From Herpetosiphon llansteffanensis (GTDB lineage Bacteria > Chloroflexota > Chloroflexia > Chloroflexales > Herpetosiphonaceae), in NCBI RefSeq assembly GCF_003205875.1, contig NZ_PUBZ01000158.1:1-64000 (forward strand): a DNA stretch of 64,000 nt, written 5' to 3'. Both the position numbers and the translations under genes were made by a program. Below the pieces are notes generated by a model. That model had not been told where the DNA came from. It ran no database searches and was given only the letters and a program-made list of their open reading frames with translations. This document shows positions 54,010 through 63,466 of this stretch, piece after piece (position 1 is the first letter of the stretch; every line of letters begins with the position of its first letter).

Positions 54010-57000
54010 TTAGCCAAAAACATCGGCAACATAGCGGCCTGCTTGTTCCATTTCGCTAACCCAGTCCATGCCTGCTGCTTGCTCGCTAGCAGTGGCTTCA
54101 GCATAGATTTTGGCAAGAGTTTCGCGTACTGCTGGAGCCATATAACGGCCATCGCCACAGACGGCAATCACCGCGCCTTGGTCGATTAAGCTCCACACTC
54201 GTTGGCGTTCTTGCCAGAGCCGATGTTGCACAAAACTGACCTCGCCGATTGGCTGACGATAAAAAGCTGGATAAAATTCCAAAACTCCTGCTTGCTGCCA
54301 AGCAGCAATTTGCTCGTGATACAACAGATCAACCTCAGGATGATCGCAGCCAAAAAACAGGGCAGTTGGGCCAAGCGGCTCGCCTTGGGCTTGGCGGGCC
54401 ACCCGTTCTTGGATAAAGCCACGAAATGGGGCTAAACCTGTGCCTGCACAAATCATCAGCAACGGCTTGTTGTTATCAGCTGGCGGCTGAAATGGAATAT
54501 GCGGCTGGCGCAACGTCACGGCAACCTGATCGCCAACCTGCAAGCGGGCCAGATAGCTCGAACATGTGCCATAAAATTGGCCCTTGCCCGACCATGCAGG
54601 CGCGTCGACGACCGCCACGGTTAAGCTTGTTTGCTGCGGATTGAGCAATGGAGACGAGGAAATAGAGTATTGGCGCACGCGCATTGCTGGCAAAAGCGCC
54701 AAAAATTCGCCAAAATTCAGCACCGATGATGGATATTGTTCAAGCAAATCGAGCAGGCTGACCCGTTTTTGCAAAATTTCCGTGCTGTAACGCTCGTGAT
54801 CGTTGGCCAAAGCTGCCAAATGGATTTGATGCGGTGGACAAACATTTGTTTGTGCCAACATTGCTAAATCGCGCTGAGTGGCTGGCGTTGCCAATTCAAC
54901 CTGGCTTTTGAGCAATTCGCCAAGGCTGATTGGCTGCTCAAGCGGCAAGTTGGCGGCGCGATTGGCGTGTAAAACCACGCTTTGTTCTGGTTTCAGGCCA
55001 AAATGTTTGCAGGCACGTTCGATGAGGCTGGGATGATTTTCGGGCAGAATTGCCAGATAATCGCCTGCTTGATAGTGAATTTCTGCTGGCAAGCTGAATT
55101 CGATATGGCGTTTTGAGCGGCCTAAGGGCGAACTTAAATCAACTAGTTCGCGATTTTCAAGCACGCTAGCAAAAACCAAGCCATTTTGTTGGGCGAGTTG
55201 GTTGCTGCTTGTTGGCAGTAGTTCGACCTCGTAGAGTGGTTTGGTATTGATTGCTGTGGTTTCGATTGCAAATGCTTGATTGTAGGTTTGCCAAAATGGC
55301 GCATACCAACGCTCAAAATCGCCAAAGAAATCACTGCGGGCATCAGCTGCGCCCCGTTCGAGCAAGCGTTCTGCTCCTGCTGCCTGCAATTGCTGATCGA
55401 TTTGGCTTGGCACTGCTTGGTAGGTGCTTTGCCAATCGCGGTTGCCACAGCCAAACATGCTATAGCGCACGCCCTTGAGCGAATCTGGCGCAACATTGGC
55501 CAGCCATTGGCAAAAGGCTTGGGCATTATCGGCTGGCTGGCCATTGTACGAGGCGGCAACGATGCTCACCGCTCCGCTCGTTGGTAAATTATTGACATAA
55601 TCATTGAGTGGCGCAACGCTTACTTGGTAGCCTTGAGCCTCGCCATCGCTGGCAATACGGCGGGCAAAAGCTTCCGACGAGCCAGAATTCGAGCCATACA
55701 ATACCAACAATGGCGTGTTATGTTGGGCTTGGTTAGTGGCAGTTTTCGGCGTAATGGCTGGCTTAGTTGGCTGATTGACACGATTGATTGTTTTGCGCAG
55801 GCGAGCGCGAATGGTCAAGCCTTCTGGTTTGAGCGTCAAGGTTTCTTTGACATGCAGGTTGTAGGGCTGAGGCTGCGATAATTCAAAGCGTTGCAGCATC
55901 ATTGCCAGCACCAACGTGGCCTCTTGCATGGCAAATGAACGTCCAATGCAGGCACGTTGGCCATTGCCAAACGGCTTCCAAGCATGCTCAGGGATGCGTT
56001 CGCGGCTTTCGGGCGCAAAACGATCGGGATCAAACGTTTCTGGATTAGCCCAAACTTTGGGGTCGCGATGCAAGGTTGGCAATAGCGCAAGGAATTTTTC
56101 GCCTTGCTTAACCGGAAAGCCAGCAATCGTCGTATCGTGCTTGGCATAGACTCCAAACACTGGCGCTGTTGGCCAAAGCCGTAAGGTTTCGCGCAAAATT
56201 TGGTCGAGATAGCTAAGTTTGGCTAAATCTTCGTAGCGCGGCAGGCGATCGCCCAACACCTCATCAACAATCGTTTGGGCGCGTTGCAAAATTTCTGGCT
56301 GTTGCAATAAGAAATAGGTGGCGAACGAGAGCAAGCCGCTGGTCGTTTCGTGGCCTGCAATCAAAAACGTCACCAGTTGATTGCGAATATTGGCATCATC
56401 TAAGCCTTCGCCTGTGATTGAATCTTTGGCGTTGAGCATTAATCCCAAGAGATCGTTGGGTACTTCGCTGCTTGGTAAGCTGCGACGTTTGGCAATCAAT
56501 TCATCGGTAATGCCGTGCATGTATTGCATATCAGCTTCGTATTGGCGTTGGGTCGAACGCATCAGTTTGGTTTGGATCGACAAACGGCGAGCACGCGCCC
56601 CTGCTTCGGCCAAAGCCCGCACCATCGCCTCAACAAATGGGTGCATTTCGCGCTGATAAAATGAATTAAAGCGATAACCAAAGCCACACAAGGCGATCGT
56701 ATCAAGCGTGAGGCGGGTCATATTATCGGCCACATCAAAATCGGTTTCCGGCCCTTGGCGCTCCCATTTGGTAAATAATTGGTCGGCAATATCGAGCATG
56801 TCGTCGAAATAATTGCGCATGCTGGCCGGCCCAAATGCTGGCATCAACAAGCGATGCGCCTTGCTCCAATTGGCTTCCTCGGTGTAGGCCGTAAACAAAC
56901 CATCGCCAGCAAAATCGCGAATTTGAATCAACGGGCCATGCAATAATTTATCAAAGCGCTGTTGATCGCTAATTTCGGCCACTAGCGCTGCTGAAGAAAC

Positions 57001-57168
57001 CACCAACACCGTGCGATTGGGGAAACTTACGCGAAAAATTGGCCCATAATGCTGCGCCAGTTTCATCAAATTTTGCACTGGCGTTTCCATGCCAATATCC
57101 GGCACATTGCCGACAATCGGACGGGTTGGTGGTTGGGGAATAAAGCGAATTGGGCTGGAAATACTCAT
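54010..57168 (-). CDS. Self-sufficient cytochrome P450 / P450 reductase fusion (CYP102 type)
   Basis: The 1052-residue protein has the P450BM3 size and order. The P450 domain (1-455) has the I-helix AGHETTS near residue 267, the ETLR helix, and the haem-ligand loop FGNGQRACIG near residue 400. A linker leads to a flavodoxin-like FMN domain (LLVLYGSNSGSSEAFARRI near 487) and an FAD/NADPH reductase (RQYSISSSPLL, CAGTGLAPFRGFIQE, ending DVFG). The enzyme takes electrons from NADPH to hydroxylate a substrate, in this family usually fatty acids. It is divergently transcribed from a TetR gene, with operators overlapping its promoter. No membrane anchor. Confidence 0.96.
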   Translation of the reverse strand: MSISSPIRFIPQPPTRPIVGNVPDIGMETPVQNLMKLAQHYGPIFRVSFPNRTVLVVSSAALVAEISDQQRFDKLLHGPLIQIRDFAGDGLFTAYTEEANWSKAHRLLMPAFGPASMRNYFDDMLDIADQLFTKWERQGPETDFDVADNMTRLTLDTIALCGFGYRFNSFYQREMHPFVEAMVRALAEAGARARRLSIQTKLMRSTQRQYEADMQYMHGITDELIAKRRSLPSSEVPNDLLGLMLNAKDSITGEGLDDANIRNQLVTFLIAGHETTSGLLSFATYFLLQQPEILQRAQTIVDEVLGDRLPRYEDLAKLSYLDQILRETLRLWPTAPVFGVYAKHDTTIAGFPVKQGEKFLALLPTLHRDPKVWANPETFDPDRFAPESRERIPEHAWKPFGNGQRACIGRSFAMQEATLVLAMMLQRFELSQPQPYNLHVKETLTLKPEGLTIRARLRKTINRVNQPTKPAITPKTATNQAQHNTPLLVLYGSNSGSSEAFARRIASDGEAQGYQVSVAPLNDYVNNLPTSGAVSIVAASYNGQPADNAQAFCQWLANVAPDSLKGVRYSMFGCGNRDWQSTYQAVPSQIDQQLQAAGAERLLERGAADARSDFFGDFERWYAPFWQTYNQAFAIETTAINTKPLYEVELLPTSSNQLAQQNGLVFASVLENRELVDLSSPLGRSKRHIEFSLPAEIHYQAGDYLAILPENHPSLIERACKHFGLKPEQSVVLHANRAANLPLEQPISLGELLKSQVELATPATQRDLAMLAQTNVCPPHQIHLAALANDHERYSTEILQKRVSLLDLLEQYPSSVLNFGEFLALLPAMRVRQYSISSSPLLNPQQTSLTVAVVDAPAWSGKGQFYGTCSSYLARLQVGDQVAVTLRQPHIPFQPPADNNKPLLMICAGTGLAPFRGFIQERVARQAQGEPLGPTALFFGCDHPEVDLLYHEQIAAWQQAGVLEFYPAFYRQPIGEVSFVQHRLWQERQRVWSLIDQGAVIAVCGDGRYMAPAVRETLAKIYAEATASEQAAGMDWVSEMEQAGRYVADVFG

Positions 57169-57234
57169 ACAACGAGCCTCACTTACTGCAATGCTGGCCT
57201 GTGCAGGTCGCCGCGAATCAGCAAAAAATAATGC

Positions 57235-57298
57235 TTGGTACTATTGAGTACCAACGCGATTTATGCTATCATCAGCTTATGGTACTGTCAAGTACCAA
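57235..57298. promoter_or_regulatory. Overlapping divergent P450 and tetR-like promoters with two operators
   Basis: Operator 1 (57235-57254) and operator 2 (57279-57298) share TGGTACT-N4-AGTACCA. The tetR-like promoter (+) is TTGAGT (57244-57249) and TATCAT (57267-57272), 17 bases apart, with its -35 inside operator 1. The P450 promoter (-) is TTGACA (57291-57286) and TAGCAT (57268-57263), also 17 bases apart, with its -35 inside operator 2. The -10 boxes overlap by 2 bases. Each operator covers one promoter's -35 and the other's start region. Confidence 0.85.
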
Positions 57299-57345
57299 GA
57301 AATTAAGCTAGTATGAGTGAGGAATAGCTCAACGACGAGGGTGGT

Positions 57346-57948
57346 ATGACCGAACAAGTGACAGAAACCGAATATCGTAGCCGCTTGATGGATGGCATGG
57401 CGGCGGCGGTGGCAGAAAAAGGCTATGCAGAAACGACAATTGCCGATATTGTACGCTTGGCGCGGGTTTCCAAGCGCACGTTTTACGAGCATTTTGCCAG
57501 TAAAGAAGATTGTTTATTAGCACTCTATACTGCTGCAACCGATCAACTGATCGAGGTTATTCGCCAAGCAATCGAGAGCGCTCACGATATCCATTCGCGG
57601 GTGCGCTGCGCCCATCGGGCCTATTTGCAGCGCATCAAAGAGCATCCATTGTTGATGCGCACCTTGTTTATTGAGATTTTGGCGGCGGGAACACGTGGTT
57701 TGCAAGTGCGACGCGCAGCCAATCAACGCTTTGCCGATTTGCTGCGGGCAACCGGCGTTGATTCACAGTATGATTCGCCGCAGAAACGCCAAATCACGCC
57801 AGCCTTGGCCATGGCGATTGTTGGCGGCATCAACGAATTAATTTTGCAAGCGATGGAGAGCGATCAGATTGATCAATTGTTGCTGATTGAGGAGCCAGCG
57901 ACTGCCTTGTTGGAAGCAGTGCTGGCTCGCCCGATTGCTGAAGATTAA
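57346..57948 (+). CDS. TetR-family regulator controlling the P450 gene
   Basis: The 200-residue protein has the TetR DNA-binding helix-turn-helix at about residues 17-60 (ETTIADIVRLARVSKRTFYEHFASKEDCLLALY) and a helical ligand domain. It is divergent from the P450 gene, and two palindromic operators lie between them, so it likely represses both. This parallels the known BM3R1-P450BM3 pair, where fatty acids act as inducers; that function is inferred here. Its stop codon overlaps the stop of the convergent GH2 gene by 3-4 bases. GAGGGTGG precedes the ATG. Confidence 0.94.
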   Translation: MTEQVTETEYRSRLMDGMAAAVAEKGYAETTIADIVRLARVSKRTFYEHFASKEDCLLALYTAATDQLIEVIRQAIESAHDIHSRVRCAHRAYLQRIKEHPLLMRTLFIEILAAGTRGLQVRRAANQRFADLLRATGVDSQYDSPQKRQITPALAMAIVGGINELILQAMESDQIDQLLLIEEPATALLEAVLARPIAED

Positions 57949-60719
57949 AACGTCAAGCTTGCGCTGTTGAGTTCGGGGTTGCTTGCACTGAGGCTAATTG
58001 GCTCGTCGCCGCCAGTGTGTTGCACCAGCACTTGGGCGAGTCCGTTGAAAGCGCGGCGTTGCCATGGTGCTGCTGGCTCGATAATTTGGACTACGCCAGG
58101 CTCGCGATTGGGGAAATCCCAAGGATTGGCTTTTTTGATCCAGCGCCCAGTTACCAGATAGCTATTTTGGCCTGGTCGCACCAGATCGTGGCTTAATTCG
58201 AGCACTTGGTCGCCTTGATCCAGCGTAATGTCGCTGGCAATCAGTTGGCCGTTGATATAAACGCTATAGTCGTGGGCCATACTTTTGCTGAACAAACGAA
58301 TGCTGCTGGCCTCGCTGTAGCTTGGCAATTCAAAACTGCCATTGAAAACGATATAGGGTTGTGGATTGGCTTGTTGATCGTCGTTGTGGTGCAAAAATGC
58401 TGGTTGCCATGTTTGCGCTGCGGCTCCCCGCGCCAATTCCAAGCCAGCGCTGCGATCAGCGGCGGTTTGCTCGCCACTAATTTGAATTGAGCTGATTTGA
58501 TAGTGTTGGTGATATTGCTCTGGCTCGTGGCTGCCTGGATCGCCATTGCCTACGCCCAACAATTTGGCCGAACCAGTTAATTGGAGATCAAGCAATTGGT
58601 TGGCGGTTGGTACAATTTGGCCGTGATCGTCGCAAACTTGCAGCGTAACGACCGCTAGATCGCCTGCTTGCTTAAGTTGCCCATAATCAAGGTTGAGCTG
58701 GATTTGGCTGGCTGCTTGGCTGGTGCGCAAGCTAGCGCTGATCACTTCAACGCCATCGCTATAGCCACGAGCCAGCAATTCGCCTGGCTGATAGGCAACT
58801 TCCCATTGTTGATGGCCGTTTGCGGGCATTGCACGGCGGCCAAGGCTTACGCCATTCAGCCATAGTTCAACTTCGCTGCAATTACTATAAATTGGAAAAC
58901 TTTTGACTTGACCGAGATCGTTTGGCCAATCCCAGTGATAGCCAATGTGCAAGACTGGCTGCTGGCCCCACCACGCTTTGGTGTAGTAGGCAATATCTTT
59001 GGGAAAACCGCAGAGATCGAAAAAGCCAAATTGGCTGGCAACCGCTGGCCATTCAAACGGCGTTGGTTCGCCGCGATAATCGAAGCCCGTCCAGTAGAAC
59101 AAGCCTGCCAAGAATGGGCGTTGGGCATAAAATTGCCAACTAAATTCGGTGTCGGCGTAGCCATCGCCGCTAGCACATGCTGCCAAATGGCCGCGACTAG
59201 CATCAGTTTGGTAGATGCCGCGTGTGCCGTAGGTGTTGCTTTCCTCGGTGCCAACGCCAGATTGCCACGGAAATTGGGCGTGATGTGCATCAATATCGCC
59301 ATGCCAAATGTAGTTATAGCCCACCACATCAGTCACCGTGCCAATGCCCGTATCCCAGCCGCCGCTACAGGCAATCGTGAATAGGCGGGTATGATCGAAT
59401 TGGCGGGCGAATGTTTGCATGGTGCTGGCGATGCGTGCGCCGATAATATTGCCTTCAATTGCCCATTCTTCGTTGCCCAATGACCACAAAATGACCGAGG
59501 GATGGTTGCGGTCGCGCTTGATGAGCTGCTCAACATGGCGCAAATGCTCAGGATTCGATCCCATCAAGCGGTTTTCATTCAAGACCAACATGCCCAAGCG
59601 ATCGCAGGCTGCCAGAAATTCTGGGGTTGGCGGGTTGTGCGAGGTGCGAATGGCGTTGTGCTTGAATTCTTGCAAGCGTTTGATGCGATACTCTTGCAAA
59701 CTATCGGGCAATGCCGTGCCAACGCCAGCGTGATCTTGGTGCTGATTGCTGCCAACCAATTTGACTGAGCGCCCATTCAAGAAAAAGCCCTGATCAGGAT
59801 CGAAGCGAATGCTACGCACCCCAAAGCTGGTCTGATAGCTATCGACCGTTTGATCGGCGAGCTGCACGCTGGTATTGAGTCGATACAGATTTGGGTTGTT
59901 GAGATCCCACAGTTGCGGATTGCTCAGCTCGTGCTGGTGGGTGAATTCGGCGCTTTGGCCTGCTGCCAGTTGATAATTTGGGCTTTGGGTTTGCAGCACA
60001 TTGCTTTCATCTGGCGCGATGATTGTTTCCAGCAAGCTGAATTCAACTGGTTGTTGGCTTTCGTTGATAATTGTGGTTTGAATGCTGATTGTTGCGCTTG
60101 CTTCGTGGACTTCGCTTGTGACGAAGGTGCCATAGCGAGCAACATGGAGTGGGGCGGTTTTGCTCAGCCACACGTGGCGATAGATACCAGCGCCTTCGTA
60201 AAACCAACCTTCCTCGGTTGTGGCATCGGCGCGCACGACGACCACATTTTGGCCGCCATAATTCAGATAATCGCTAATATCGTAACTAAAACTGGTGTAG
60301 CCGCTTGGCTCGTTACCAAGATAAAAGCCATTGACCCAAACCTTAGAATCGCGATGCACGCCATCGAATTCGAGGCTGATGCGTCGTCCAAGCTCTCCGG
60401 CGGCGATGCTGAAGCTTTTGCGATACCAGCCAACGCTGTTTTGGGGAAACGTGCGGCCAATCGCTTTGTAGCCATGGCTGTGGCTGGCATGTTGATCAAA
60501 TGGCAGTTCGACGCACCAATCGTGGGGCAAATCGACTACACGCCAAGCACGATCGTCGAATTTGGGTGAGGCCGCGCCATCGCCATAGCCAGCTTTGGCC
60601 AAAAACGAAAAATGGCTGCTATCAAGTTGAAAATCTTGGGCGGGATCGAAGGCATGGCCGAGGGCAAAACGCCAGCCTTGATCGAACAGAATTCGTTCGC
60701 GGGGTGGATTGCTAATCAT
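57945..60719 (-). CDS. GH2 beta-galactosidase-type glycosidase
   Basis: The 924-residue enzyme has the GH2 layout. An N-terminal sugar-binding domain contains GWYRKSF, then VWVNGFYLGNEPSGYTSF. An Ig-like domain follows, then the barrel with acid/base Glu about 417 in WSLGNEEW and SHNPPTPEFLAACD. The later active-site strand GLFYWTGFDYRGEPTPFEWP carries the second acid. C-terminal DUF4982-type and jelly-roll parts follow. It probably removes terminal beta-galactose or related sugars from oligosaccharides. No signal peptide is seen. The ATG at 60719 is preferred for its GGAG. A palindrome lies 71-86 bp upstream. Confidence 0.92.
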   Translation of the reverse strand: MISNPPRERILFDQGWRFALGHAFDPAQDFQLDSSHFSFLAKAGYGDGAASPKFDDRAWRVVDLPHDWCVELPFDQHASHSHGYKAIGRTFPQNSVGWYRKSFSIAAGELGRRISLEFDGVHRDSKVWVNGFYLGNEPSGYTSFSYDISDYLNYGGQNVVVVRADATTEEGWFYEGAGIYRHVWLSKTAPLHVARYGTFVTSEVHEASATISIQTTIINESQQPVEFSLLETIIAPDESNVLQTQSPNYQLAAGQSAEFTHQHELSNPQLWDLNNPNLYRLNTSVQLADQTVDSYQTSFGVRSIRFDPDQGFFLNGRSVKLVGSNQHQDHAGVGTALPDSLQEYRIKRLQEFKHNAIRTSHNPPTPEFLAACDRLGMLVLNENRLMGSNPEHLRHVEQLIKRDRNHPSVILWSLGNEEWAIEGNIIGARIASTMQTFARQFDHTRLFTIACSGGWDTGIGTVTDVVGYNYIWHGDIDAHHAQFPWQSGVGTEESNTYGTRGIYQTDASRGHLAACASGDGYADTEFSWQFYAQRPFLAGLFYWTGFDYRGEPTPFEWPAVASQFGFFDLCGFPKDIAYYTKAWWGQQPVLHIGYHWDWPNDLGQVKSFPIYSNCSEVELWLNGVSLGRRAMPANGHQQWEVAYQPGELLARGYSDGVEVISASLRTSQAASQIQLNLDYGQLKQAGDLAVVTLQVCDDHGQIVPTANQLLDLQLTGSAKLLGVGNGDPGSHEPEQYHQHYQISSIQISGEQTAADRSAGLELARGAAAQTWQPAFLHHNDDQQANPQPYIVFNGSFELPSYSEASSIRLFSKSMAHDYSVYINGQLIASDITLDQGDQVLELSHDLVRPGQNSYLVTGRWIKKANPWDFPNREPGVVQIIEPAAPWQRRAFNGLAQVLVQHTGGDEPISLSASNPELNSASLTF

Positions 60720-60789
60720 CGTTGATGCTCCATGCTGCTCTACATCGTTGTTTGCCAAGCAGCGCTTAGTTGCTCAAGGTTCGCGCCCC

Positions 60790-60805
60790 GCGTTTGGGCA
60801 AACGC
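60790..60805. promoter_or_regulatory. Palindrome upstream of the GH2 gene
   Basis: GCGTTTG (60790-60796) and CAAACGC (60799-60805) form a perfect 7-bp inverted repeat with a 2-bp centre, 71-86 bp before the start codon. A probable operator for an unidentified sugar regulator. Confidence 0.45.
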
Positions 60806-60889
60806 AGACTAACACGACACTTTAACGAGCTAGTCTACAAGCATTTTTACTAAAGTTCTTCTAAAAAATTGCTTGGATTTCAAAATGGG

Positions 60890-61070
60890 CGAGGGATCGG
60901 TTGTCGGGGGCTGGGGATCGGTATCCTGTGCAGTACCAACCAGCTGTCGCCAACTCCAATGATGTTCCGCTAGCCACAAGCCAAAAGCCTTCGTGCCCTT
61001 CGCGCTCTTCGCGGTTCCCGAATCCCTCGCCTGATCCCCAACCCCCGACCCCCAACAACCGATCCCTAAT
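60890..61070 (+). repeat. Dispersed intergenic repeat, partial
   Basis: CCTTCGTGCCCTTCGCGCTC and GGTTCCCGAATCCCTCGCC modules match parts of the repeat family at 30244 and 47200. It ends at the stop codon of the methyltransferase gene. No gene is seen in 60720-61073. Confidence 0.65.
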
Positions 61071-61073
61071 CTC

Positions 61074-61721
61074 TCACTGCCAGCCAGCAAACAGGGCGAC
61101 GCTGCCGATGCGTTTAATTTCGTAGCGCTGAAAGGCTTGTTGCAGCATTGTTTCGAGGTTTGCCAGCGTGTCGGTTTGGTTGGCAAAAATTTGGCGCTGG
61201 TTGTAAATGCCCATCAAACGGCGCGCAGTATTGCTATGAAACGGCTCGCTAGCACTCAAAATGGTTGCGCCAAACAACACACCATCAGCAGTTAAACGCT
61301 CGGCCAAGCGTTGCAATACCGCGCCTTTGATTTCAGGCGTGCCAGCGATACAATGCAAAATATAGCCCAAGCCAATCGATTCAAACTGCTCGCTGAGCGG
61401 TAATGGTTGCATAATCGAGGCACGCACACACTGTGGCTGCCATTGGCTGAGATTCGCGCTGGCTTGGATTAAGCACTCTGGATTCACATCAAGCAGCACC
61501 AGTTTCGCTAAACTGCGTTGGGCGAGGGTTTCGCGCAGCAATAATCCGCTGCCTGGCCCAATATCCAAATGTTGAGAGCGTAGATGCTGACGATACCACT
61601 GAATTAAATTGGGCTTAGGGCAGCGCCAAATAAAACTATCGGAAATGCCGTGCACCAGAAAATCGTAAAATTTCAAAATGTTATTGTTGTACACGCGGGC
61701 ACTGGCTGGCAAATCGCTCAT
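61074..61721 (-). CDS. Class I SAM-dependent methyltransferase
   Basis: The 215-residue protein has the motif I strand HLDIGPGSGLLLRETLA near residue 50, an acidic strand 2 end LVLLDVNPECL, and IGLGYILHCIAGTP near residue 117 in the motif II/III area. Family resemblance is to small Methyltransf_12/25-type enzymes that act on small molecules or polyketides. The ATG at 61721 follows GGAG at good spacing; the four-residue upstream TTG start is less likely. It stands alone, divergent from the GH43 gene. Confidence 0.87.
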   Translation of the reverse strand: MSDLPASARVYNNNILKFYDFLVHGISDSFIWRCPKPNLIQWYRQHLRSQHLDIGPGSGLLLRETLAQRSLAKLVLLDVNPECLIQASANLSQWQPQCVRASIMQPLPLSEQFESIGLGYILHCIAGTPEIKGAVLQRLAERLTADGVLFGATILSASEPFHSNTARRLMGIYNQRQIFANQTDTLANLETMLQQAFQRYEIKRIGSVALFAGWQ

Positions 61722-61813
61722 TGGTTGCTCCAAAACGCTAAACTTTCAATTGCATCTTAACTGATTTCTGCTAAAAAAGAACTAATATAACCCTTCCATG
61801 TGTGAGGAACACT

Positions 61814-63364
61814 ATGCAACGCCGCTTTCAAAATCCAATTATGTCGGGCTTTTATCCTGATCCTGCAATCTGTCGAGTCGGTGAAGATTATTATCTGATT
61901 CATTCGACCTTTGAATATTTCCCCGGCGTGCCGATTCACCATAGCCGCGATTTGGTGCATTGGCAGCAAATTGGCCATATTTTAGATCGCCCTTCGCAAC
62001 TCAACCTCGACGAAATTCATCCATCGGCTGGCATTTTTGCCCCAACAATTAGCCATCACGACGGCACGTTTTATATGATTACGACCTTGATTGCTGGAAA
62101 AGAGCGCCATGGCAACTTCATTGTGACCGCTCAATCGCCAGCTGGCCCATGGTCAGACCCCTATTGGCTTGATGCTGATGGAATCGATCCCTCGCTGTTT
62201 TTTGAAGATGGGCGGGTGTGGTATGTGGGCAATCGTGGCAAAGCCGAGCCAGATTATGTGGGCCAATGTGAGCTTTGGTTGCAAGAGCTTGATCTCAGCA
62301 CCATGCAATTGATTGGCGAGCAGTATGTCTTGTGGCGTGGCGCGCTTAACGGTGTGGTTTGGACGGAAGGCCCGCATCTTTACAAAATTGATGGTTGGTA
62401 TTATTTGCTGATTGCCGAAGCTGGCACGGAATATAATCATGCGGTGACCATCGCCCGCAGCCGCGAACTGACGATTGGCTATGAAGGCTATCGCGCCAAT
62501 CCAATTTTGACCCATCGCCAACTTGGCCGCGATTATCCGATTATGGGCACTGGCCATGCCGATTTGGTGCAAACCCAAAACGGCGAATGGTGGATGGTGC
62601 TGTTGGCGATGCGCCCATATGGCGGCGAATTTTATAATCTTGGCCGCGAAACCTTCCTAACGCCAGTGCGCTGGGAAGAAGGCTGGCCATTGATCAGCCC
62701 GGGCACTGGTAAAGTTGAGTCGAGCTATCCTGCTCCCGATTTGCCGTTGCAACGTTGGCCAGTGCAAGCCGCATGCGATCATTTCGATGGCGCTGTGCTT
62801 GACATGCACTGGATGTTCTTGCGCACGCCGCGCTCAGAATGGTGGAGCCTGAGCGAGCGGCCAGGTTGGTTGCGCATGCAGTTGCGGCCTGAGCAAATTA
62901 ACCAAATGGCCAACCCCAGTTTTGTTGGTCGCCGCCAGCAGCATATGAACTTTTTGGCCCAAACTGTGCTGGAATTTCAGCCGCAGCAAGCCCATGAAGT
63001 TGCAGGCATGGTCTTGATTCAAAATCATAAATATCAAGTGCAATTTGTGATCAACGGCGAGCAGCAAGCCAGCGTGATTGTTTGCCGCAATGGCGAAGAA
63101 GAAACCTTGGCCCAAGTACCAGTCAGCGGCCAGCGCCAGTATTTGCGGATTGTGGCCTATGGTCAAGAATATAGCTTCTTTGTGGCCGAGCAGCCCGATG
63201 CATGGCAACCAGTGCTGGAAAACCTCGATGGACGCTTCTTGAGCACGCCGATTGCTGGCGGTTTTGTGGGCACGGTGATTGGTCTTTACGCCAGCAGCCA
63301 AGGCCAAGCGAGCCAAACAGTGGCCGATTTCGATTGGTTTGAATATCGCGAAATAGCCGAATAA
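61814..63364 (+). CDS. GH43 beta-xylosidase / arabinofuranosidase
   Basis: The 516-residue enzyme has the GH43 five-bladed propeller. The catalytic base Asp is in SGFYPDPAIC near residue 17, the pKa-modulating Asp in DGIDPSLFFEDG, and the acid Glu about 185 in WTEGPHLYK. A C-terminal concanavalin-like beta-sandwich (about 320-516), typical of GH43 beta-xylosidases, includes HFDGAVLDMHWMFLRTP. It trims xylo- or arabino-oligosaccharides from the non-reducing end. No signal peptide, so it is cytoplasmic. The ATG at 61814 follows GAGGAAC; the upstream GTG is less likely. Confidence 0.95.
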   Translation: MQRRFQNPIMSGFYPDPAICRVGEDYYLIHSTFEYFPGVPIHHSRDLVHWQQIGHILDRPSQLNLDEIHPSAGIFAPTISHHDGTFYMITTLIAGKERHGNFIVTAQSPAGPWSDPYWLDADGIDPSLFFEDGRVWYVGNRGKAEPDYVGQCELWLQELDLSTMQLIGEQYVLWRGALNGVVWTEGPHLYKIDGWYYLLIAEAGTEYNHAVTIARSRELTIGYEGYRANPILTHRQLGRDYPIMGTGHADLVQTQNGEWWMVLLAMRPYGGEFYNLGRETFLTPVRWEEGWPLISPGTGKVESSYPAPDLPLQRWPVQAACDHFDGAVLDMHWMFLRTPRSEWWSLSERPGWLRMQLRPEQINQMANPSFVGRRQQHMNFLAQTVLEFQPQQAHEVAGMVLIQNHKYQVQFVINGEQQASVIVCRNGEEETLAQVPVSGQRQYLRIVAYGQEYSFFVAEQPDAWQPVLENLDGRFLSTPIAGGFVGTVIGLYASSQGQASQTVADFDWFEYREIAE

Positions 63365-63466
63365 CGGTTTTGGCTAATTTGTGCGTTTGGCAGGTGACGG
63401 TTTTTTAGTTAAAATACTCTCCCCAGTGGATGCTTGTACTGCTGCTGTGGGAGAAAGTAGCGTATC

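Noticed and set aside
59850-60569. 239-codon plus-strand frame inside the GH2 gene
   Set aside because: Shadow of the strongly supported GH2 coding sequence on the other strand.
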